This document shows, one piece after another, positions 58,952 to 64,000 of a stretch of DNA of 64,000 nucleotides. The translations under genes were made by a program, and so were the position numbers. The DNA comes from Ruminococcus bromii (GTDB lineage: Bacteria > Bacillota > Clostridia > Oscillospirales > Acutalibacteraceae), in contig NZ_NNBY01000036.1 in NCBI RefSeq assembly GCF_002834235.1, forward strand, positions 1-64,000. The letters are read 5' to 3'. The notes beneath the pieces were generated by a model. It made no database searches. It was given only the letters and a program-made list of their open reading frames with translations, and was not told where the DNA came from. The first letter of the stretch is position 1, and each line of letters starts with the position of its first letter.

Positions 58952-61315
58952 TTACTTTAATTCAATGATTGTAACACCGTCTTCGCCCTCACCGAAAACA
59001 CCGAGTCGCTGACTTTTGACGGATTTGTTTGTTTTAAGATACTTGTTTATTTCACGCTTAAGCACACCCGTGCCTTTGCCGTGAATAATCGTCATTTTGC
59101 TCACACCCGAAAGTACAGCATTGTCAATTGCCTTGTCAACAATATTGATTGCGTCGAAGGCGGTTTCACCACGGACATCAACCTCTGTTTCGGGACGGAC
59201 ATCCATTCTGCTCGGCACATTTCTTGTGCTTGAAAATCTGTCCTTTGCAGGCTTATTGTTTGATTTGAGCAAACGAAGATTCTTGATATCAACCCTCGTT
59301 TTGATTATGCCCGCCTGAACAAGCACAACACCATCCTTGTTCGGCGGTGCAAGTACAGTTGCGTTTTTGTCGATATCGTAAATAAGAACCGTGTCGCCGA
59401 CTTTGAGCGGTCTCGGCAACTTGTACTCCTCATCGGGAGTATTGCGAGCCTTGACAGGATCGGCATGAGCCTCCATCTTGTCAATATTTTTCTTTAGCTG
59501 TGTTCTTGCCTGAACGCTCATATCTTTGGCTTTTCTCGCCTTTTCAAGTTCTTCGGCAACTGCGTCGGCCTGCGCTCTTGTGCGTGAAATAATACGCTGA
59601 GCCTCCTGCCTTGCCTTTTCAATCTCACGCTCCGCACGCTGCTTTGCCTTCTGCATTTCGTTTTCTGCTTTCTGCTTTTCGGTATTAGCCTTTGCAGTAA
59701 GTCTGTTTGCGTTTTCGAGCTGTTTTTCAAGGCTTTGACGGCGCTTTTCAAGCTTTTCCACAACATCTTCAAACTGCCTGTTCTCGTTTGAAACAAGTTC
59801 GCTTGCTCGGCTGATTATCTCATCATCTATTCCGAGTCTTTTTGAAATTGCAAACGCATTGCTCTTGCCGGGAACACCGATGAGAAGTCGGTAAGTCGGC
59901 TTGAGAGTTGCAACATCAAATTCGCAACTGCCGTTTTCAACTCCGGGAGTACGCAGAGCAAATTCCTTTAACTCCGCATAGTGGGTTGTTGAAGCAATTT
60001 TTGCGTGTTTGTCACGCAGTCTTTCAAGAATTGCAATTGCAAGAGCCGCACCCTCGACAGGGTCTGTTCCTGCGCCGAGTTCGTCAATAAGGCAGAGCGA
60101 GCCTGCGTTTGCAAGCTTTATAATCTGAACGATATTTGTCATATGTCCCGAAAAGGTTGACAACGACTGTTCAATGCTCTGTTCGTCACCGATATCCACA
60201 AGCACCCTTCTGAACACGGAAAGCTCGCTGTTGTCGGCACACGGAACGAGAAGTCCGCACATTGCCATGAGCGTGAGCAGACCGATTGTCTTTAAAGTTA
60301 CGGTTTTACCGCCCGTGTTAGGACCTGTGATTACAAGCGTGTCAAACTCTTTTCCGAGCATAACATCAACGGGAACAACCTTGTTTTTGTCGATGAGGGG
60401 ATGACGAGCCTGTTTAAGCTCAATCATTCCCCTGTCGTTCATAATCGGCTTTGACGCTTTCATTGAATACGCAAGGTCGGCCTTTGCAAAAATCAAATTA
60501 AGCTGTGCAAGGTTCTTGTAGCTGTGGATAATGCTGTCGGCAAACTCGCCTGCATTTGCGGAAAGCTCAAAGAGGATTCTTTCAATCTCCTGTTCTTCCT
60601 TTGACTGCAAAAGCTTGATGTCATTGTTTGCCTGAACAACGCCCATAGGCTCAATAAACACGGTTGCACCGCTTGACGAGGTGTCGTGTACAAGACCCGG
60701 AACATTGCCTCTGCATTCACTTCTTACGGGAACAACATATCTGCCGTCACGCTGTGTGACGATAGTATCCTGAAGATACTTTATGTATGTTGAGCTGTGA
60801 ATAATTTTATCGAGTACCTCACGAGCCTTTGAGGAGGCTGTGCGGATTTTTCTTCTTATATCCGACAAAACAGGGCTTGCCTTATCGGAAATTTCCTCCT
60901 CGCTTATAATAGCCGAGGTGATTTTGTCCTCAAGAAACTTGTTGGAAACAAGTCCGCTGAAATAGCCGTCAAGAGAGCTTGCTCCTCCGCCTGAGCGTGA
61001 GTGCCACTCCTTGACCGTGCGGATTGTTCTGAGCGTTGATGCAACCGACAGGAGTTCGCCTGTGGTAAGGCAACCGCCTGCCTGTGCTCTGCGTAAATGT
61101 CCCGAACAATTTCCGGCACCGCCGAATGACGGAGCGCCGAATCTTCCGCTTAACGCAACTGCGTCATCGGTTTGCTGTAGAAGCTGTTCAACCTTTTTCA
61201 GTTCAAATACGGGTTCGAGATTCAATGCCATTTCACGGGCGTCCTCAATCGAAGTCATTCCCGCAAGCCTTTCAAGGATTTTATCAAGTTCAAGTGTTTT
61301 GTAATGTCTGTTCAT
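58952..61315 (-). CDS. mutS2: Endonuclease MutS2
   Basis: 787 residues. MutS core and ATPase (Walker A VITGPNTGGKTVTLKT, Walker B LCLIDELGAGTDPVEGAALA), a long charged coiled coil (about 520-620) and a C-terminal Smr nuclease domain (EVDVRGETAFDAINIVDKAI, MTIIHGKGTGVLK). Mismatch-recognition domain I is absent, as normal for MutS2. Implicated in suppressing recombination and rescuing collided ribosomes. A repeat element lies just upstream. Confidence 0.96.
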   Translation of the reverse strand: MNRHYKTLELDKILERLAGMTSIEDAREMALNLEPVFELKKVEQLLQQTDDAVALSGRFGAPSFGGAGNCSGHLRRAQAGGCLTTGELLSVASTLRTIRTVKEWHSRSGGGASSLDGYFSGLVSNKFLEDKITSAIISEEEISDKASPVLSDIRRKIRTASSKAREVLDKIIHSSTYIKYLQDTIVTQRDGRYVVPVRSECRGNVPGLVHDTSSSGATVFIEPMGVVQANNDIKLLQSKEEQEIERILFELSANAGEFADSIIHSYKNLAQLNLIFAKADLAYSMKASKPIMNDRGMIELKQARHPLIDKNKVVPVDVMLGKEFDTLVITGPNTGGKTVTLKTIGLLTLMAMCGLLVPCADNSELSVFRRVLVDIGDEQSIEQSLSTFSGHMTNIVQIIKLANAGSLCLIDELGAGTDPVEGAALAIAILERLRDKHAKIASTTHYAELKEFALRTPGVENGSCEFDVATLKPTYRLLIGVPGKSNAFAISKRLGIDDEIISRASELVSNENRQFEDVVEKLEKRRQSLEKQLENANRLTAKANTEKQKAENEMQKAKQRAEREIEKARQEAQRIISRTRAQADAVAEELEKARKAKDMSVQARTQLKKNIDKMEAHADPVKARNTPDEEYKLPRPLKVGDTVLIYDIDKNATVLAPPNKDGVVLVQAGIIKTRVDIKNLRLLKSNNKPAKDRFSSTRNVPSRMDVRPETEVDVRGETAFDAINIVDKAIDNAVLSGVSKMTIIHGKGTGVLKREINKYLKTNKSVKSQRLGVFGEGEDGVTIIELK

Positions 61316-61351
61316 AATTCTACCAAATTCAATAATTGCAATTTTGTGTCC

Positions 61352-61399
61352 GTAGGGGCGGATATTATCCGCCCGCGGGCGCCCAATGAGCGCCCCTAC
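61352..61399. repeat. 48-bp GC-rich palindromic intergenic repeat
   Basis: GTAGGGGCG and CGCCCCTAC ends enclose two nested palindromes, GGCGGATATTATCCGCC and a GGGCGCCCAATGAGCGCCC unit. This form of dispersed palindromic unit is widespread in intergenic regions of gut Firmicutes and other phyla. It sits between recO and mutS2 and might also act as a hairpin in the mRNA. It is far more GC-rich than its surroundings. Confidence 0.85.
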
Positions 61400-61460
61400 A
61401 GTTTTCAGTCATTCTGTTTCAAATAAATAAGTCATTTTCACACAAAACTGCATTGTCTGA

Positions 61461-62207
61461 TTAACTGCTTATTGTTTTGTAAAAAATAAGCGTTTTAAAG
61501 TCTTTTTCAAATCTGTATTTAAGATAACTTTCGCTCGCCGCATTCAGCACAACAAGGTCATCCTTCGGCAATGCAAACGAAAACAGCTTGTCATCATCGG
61601 CATAAACCGTGTGCCTAAGCGCCGTGAGCGTTCCCTCATTGAGAGCGATTGCGGGTTCCGACACATCCGTTCTGCAATCGGCACATTCAAGAGCGCCTAT
61701 GCGTGGCAGAAAGTACATAAGCGGAGTAATGTATTCTCCGCATTCTCTGCACATTCTCAGGTCGGGCATATAGCCCGCCATACTTGCAAGCCTCATTTCA
61801 AGACACGGCTTGATAAGGTCTGCACTGCGTTTGTTCTCTGACAAAAGGTAGAGCGAATTAAGCACAAGGCTCAAAAATGAGTCTGCCTTTTGCTCACGGG
61901 GACAAATTGTCAGAGCGAGTTCGCAAAAATACTGTGCAAGGCACATTTTTGTAACATCACTGCGGAGCTTTGAGAAAATGCGAATCGGCTGTGCCTCGCC
62001 GATTATGTAACTTTCCCGACCTTTATAAATTGTAAGTCGGGAATATGAGAGGAGAGATGCCGCCGCACATTTGCCGTTTTTGATGTTTTTTGCACCCTTT
62101 ACAAATGCACGGATTACACCGTTTGACTTTGTGAGAGCAAAAACGAGCTTGTCCTGCTCACCGATATTCTGTTCCTTTATAATCAGTCCCTCTGTTCGGA
62201 ATTTCAT
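61461..62207 (-). CDS. recO: DNA repair protein RecO
   Basis: 248 residues. The N-terminal OB fold begins FRTEGLIIKEQNIGEQDKLV; a four-Cys zinc site CRECGEYITPLMYFLPRIGA...CADC lies at about 155-178. RecO loads RecA with RecF/RecR. GGGAGG lies 6 nt before the ATG, inside the 3' end of the yqzL-like gene. Confidence 0.93.
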   Translation of the reverse strand: MKFRTEGLIIKEQNIGEQDKLVFALTKSNGVIRAFVKGAKNIKNGKCAAASLLSYSRLTIYKGRESYIIGEAQPIRIFSKLRSDVTKMCLAQYFCELALTICPREQKADSFLSLVLNSLYLLSENKRSADLIKPCLEMRLASMAGYMPDLRMCRECGEYITPLMYFLPRIGALECADCRTDVSEPAIALNEGTLTALRHTVYADDDKLFSFALPKDDLVVLNAASESYLKYRFEKDFKTLIFYKTISS

Positions 62208-62331
62208 CGGTTTCCTCCCTGTTCACGGTGATTGCACCCGTGTCTTTGGCATCCTGAATACTTTTGTAGCGAATGTAATCAAGAACGCTTCCCGTGGTAA
62301 AGAATATTTGCCACGCACTCCAGTTATCCAT
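62158..62331 (-). CDS. yqzL: YqzL-like small protein
   Basis: 57 residues, MDNWSAWQIFFTTGSVLDYI then RYKSIQDAKD. Trp/aromatic N-terminus, TG(S/N) turn and the place between era and recO match YqzL of Bacillus, whose role is unknown. GGAGGTG lies 5 nt before the ATG at 62331. Its 3' end overlaps the recO start by 50 bp in another frame, and the recO ribosome site is inside it, which suggests translational coupling. Confidence 0.8.
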   Translation of the reverse strand: MDNWSAWQIFFTTGSVLDYIRYKSIQDAKDTGAITVNREETDEIPNRGTDYKGTEYR

Positions 62332-62434
62332 AAAAACACCTCCGCAGTTAGTGTTTCACGGATGCCGTTTATTATATTATGAAAAATCTGACATTGTGTC
62401 AAATCGTGTACCCGAATCGCTTTTAATCGGATTA

Positions 62435-63352
62435 TCAGTCAAAATTCTTTTCGTCATAGCCGAAATTCTGAAGAATCTGGGCACGGTTTCGCCAATCCTC
62501 TTTTACCTTTACCCATGTCTGTAGGAATACCCTGCAATCGAAAAATCTTTCGATATCCTGACGGGCAAATGTGCTGATTTTCTTGAGCATTGAGCCGTTT
62601 TTGCCGATAATAATACGCTTGTGGGTTTCTTTTTCACAGAAAATAGTAGCGTCAATATCAAGCATACCGTTATCCCTTGTTTTCATTTTTTCGATTACAA
62701 CAGCCGTGCCGTGCGGAATTTCCCTGTCGCAAAGACGGAGTATTTTTTCACGGATAATTTCGGCAACAATAACTCTTTCGGGCTGGTCTGTAAGAGTATC
62801 GTCATCAAAGAAATGACCGCCCTCGCCTGCCTGCTTTTTAAGCTCATCAAGAAGTTCGTTCATACCGTTGCCGTCCTGCGCACTCACGGGAACAACTGCG
62901 TCAAAATCGTAGAGCAGACTGTAACGGGCAATCTGTTTCATAAGTTCTTCTTTTTCTTTGAGAGTGTCAATCTTGTTGATTGCAAGGATTGCCGGCATTT
63001 CCATTGACTTGAACTTTTCAATAAGGTTAAGCTCTGTGTCACCCGGTTCTTTTCCTGCCTCAACAACGAGCATACAGCAATCAACACCGCCCACGGATTC
63101 ATTGACGGAACGCACCATATACTTGCCGAGAGAGGTTTTCGGCTTGTGCATACCCGGTGTATCAAAGAAAACAAGCTGATATTCGCCCTGAGTAAGCACG
63201 CCTGTGATTCTGTTGCGGGTAGTCTGCGGTTTGCTTGAAACAATTGCAATTTTCTGTCCCATAAGTCTGTTGAGAATTGAACTTTTGCCCACATTAGGTC
63301 TGCCGACAATGGCAATAAATGCGGATTTATCTTTATTATCTGTATTTAACAT
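62435..63352 (-). CDS. era: GTPase Era
   Basis: 305 residues. G motifs VGRPNVGKSSILNRLMGQKI, DTPGMHKPKTSLG, and NKID in LAINKIDTLKE; the C-terminal KH domain has KRIIIGKNGSMLKKIS. Era binds the 3' end of 16S rRNA during 30S assembly. In the order ybeY-dgkA-era-yqzL-recO typical of Firmicutes. Confidence 0.97.
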   Translation of the reverse strand: MLNTDNKDKSAFIAIVGRPNVGKSSILNRLMGQKIAIVSSKPQTTRNRITGVLTQGEYQLVFFDTPGMHKPKTSLGKYMVRSVNESVGGVDCCMLVVEAGKEPGDTELNLIEKFKSMEMPAILAINKIDTLKEKEELMKQIARYSLLYDFDAVVPVSAQDGNGMNELLDELKKQAGEGGHFFDDDTLTDQPERVIVAEIIREKILRLCDREIPHGTAVVIEKMKTRDNGMLDIDATIFCEKETHKRIIIGKNGSMLKKISTFARQDIERFFDCRVFLQTWVKVKEDWRNRAQILQNFGYDEKNFD

Positions 63353-63401
63353 ATTACCTCACTATACAAAAATCGGGGGCAAGCAAAATGCCGCCCCTTT
63401 G

Positions 63402-63896
63402 TTAATGTTTATCTTTTCTTTTAATGCCCAAAATTGCGTTCTTGACTTTTACGGGACCTGCACATACAAAGACGGCAGAAATCACCGCAGACAAAATCAG
63501 CAAAACGAGCATAACGGGATTGTTTACAAAATACGAAAATATTTTTCCGATTACTTCAAAATCAAGGAAAAACAGCACCGCTGTAAACACAGCCGGAAAT
63601 GACACGGCAAGCACGGCTGCGGCTGCAATGTCCTTGATAATCTTAACGGAAAAATCGTATCTGTCACAAAACAAATCACAAAGCTTTTCAACACAGGTGT
63701 TGATCATTTCAAGTGCAATTACAAGCGCACACAAAACAGCGAGCAACGCCCATTTTGCGGCAGAAAAATCGTAAAAGCAACCGAAAACGAAAACATAAAA
63801 TGTCGCAACAAGGTGAAATCTCATATGACTTTCGCTTTTTACGGCAAAACAGAAACCTCTGAATGCACTTTTAAAACTTTTGATTTGCTTTTTCAT
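63402..63896 (-). CDS. dgkA: Undecaprenol/diacylglycerol kinase DgkA
   Basis: 164 residues. The DgkA core (SFKSAFRGFCFAVKSESHMR, then ALEMINTCVEKLCDL with the conserved E-NT-E residues) has three membrane helices and is followed by an extra C-terminal pair of helices (about 105-150), longer than the ~120-residue minimum. In Gram-positives the substrate is undecaprenol. Start ATG 63896, with GGGG close before it; ybeY ends 22 bp upstream. Confidence 0.9.
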   Translation of the reverse strand: MKKQIKSFKSAFRGFCFAVKSESHMRFHLVATFYVFVFGCFYDFSAAKWALLAVLCALVIALEMINTCVEKLCDLFCDRYDFSVKIIKDIAAAAVLAVSFPAVFTAVLFFLDFEVIGKIFSYFVNNPVMLVLLILSAVISAVFVCAGPVKVKNAILGIKRKDKH

Positions 63897-63918
63897 ACCC
63901 CGTAATATAACTACTCTG

Positions 63919-64000
63919 TCAAGCCATATCGTCATCAACTATGTAGCTTGATGATGCAGGAAGACCGAGTTGTTCCATAACAAGCTCTTCTTTTTCTCTC
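63919..64000 (-). CDS. ybeY: C-terminal end of endoribonuclease YbeY (partial)
   Basis: The last 26 codons enter from the right edge: REKEELVMEQLGLPASSSYI and VDDDMA, then TGA. The MxxREEEILxxLGL-like ending and the place before dgkA-era fit YbeY. The catalytic His motif is outside the window, so the call rests mainly on gene order. Confidence 0.7.
   Translation of the reverse strand, partial: REKEELVMEQLGLPASSSYIVDDDMA

Overview
The window looks like chromosome from a low-to-middle GC, Gram-positive gut anaerobe of the Ruminococcaceae (Oscillospirales), with a Ruminococcus bromii-like flavour. The evidence is AGGAGG ribosome sites, frequent TTG starts, TTGACA/TATAAT promoters, the Firmicutes-type order ybeY-dgkA-era-yqzL-recO, a SpoVD-like PASTA transpeptidase, and at the left edge a secreted protein with starch-binding-like X25 modules, Thr/Pro/Glu linkers and a cohesin-like domain. 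The species assignment is inference.

Layout. 1-1495: 3' -truncated amylosome-like secreted protein (minus). 1650-8963: minus-strand housekeeping run alr-polA-phosphatase-rimI-tsaD, then cyclophilin-galE. 9235-11828: plus-strand putP, xpt and a tRNA-Leu(UAG) with a broken tRNA copy upstream. 11887-12000: a perfect 40-bp palindrome and a strong terminator. 12033-24425: an 11-gene minus-strand operon that reads as reductive pyrimidine catabolism: transaminase, iron alcohol dehydrogenase, a complete ABC importer, dihydropyrimidinase, a dihydropyrimidine dehydrogenase-like iron-sulfur protein, an M20 carbamoyl amidohydrolase, a cytidylate-kinase-like protein and a PucR regulator. 24687-30706: a Cache sensor protein, a two-component system with an accessory protein, a FemAB-type enzyme and a PHP phosphoesterase. 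30817-37080: DUF4143 ATPase, nadBC, two small proteins, a lipoprotein, and a CLC channel/antiporter preceded by a fluoride riboswitch. 37372-40764: bile salt hydrolase, then a TAXI binding protein-GltS-small protein operon. 40931-53108: dcw cluster mraZ-rsmH-ftsL-spoVD-mraY-ftsW-murG-murA-ftsQ-ftsZ, without ftsA or murCDEF. 53554-64000: coaD-rsmD, uvrC, ptsH, mutS2-rimM-trmD, and recO-yqzL-era-dgkA-ybeY.

The pyrimidine operon gives a coherent route: import by the ABC system, reduction of uracil/thymine, ring opening, decarbamoylation to beta-alanine, transamination to malonate semialdehyde and reduction to 3-hydroxypropionate, under PucR control. Its two oddest members are a substrate-binding lipoprotein whose two halves are in circularly permuted order, and a dehydrogenase that keeps the iron-sulfur and FMN domains of dihydropyrimidine dehydrogenase but has no FAD/NAD(P)H module. 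A 16-bp dyad with one compensated base pair occurs both upstream of the operon and ahead of the dihydropyrimidinase gene. The other unusual unit is a TAXI-family solute-binding protein coupled to a GltS glutamate symporter rather than to a TRAP membrane subunit.

Several operons carry hairpin-plus-U-tract elements between promoter and first gene or between genes (pyrimidine operon, TAXI-GltS, CLC, spoVD), so transcription termination seems to be a common control in this region. All functional statements rest on reading motifs and context; no database search was run.
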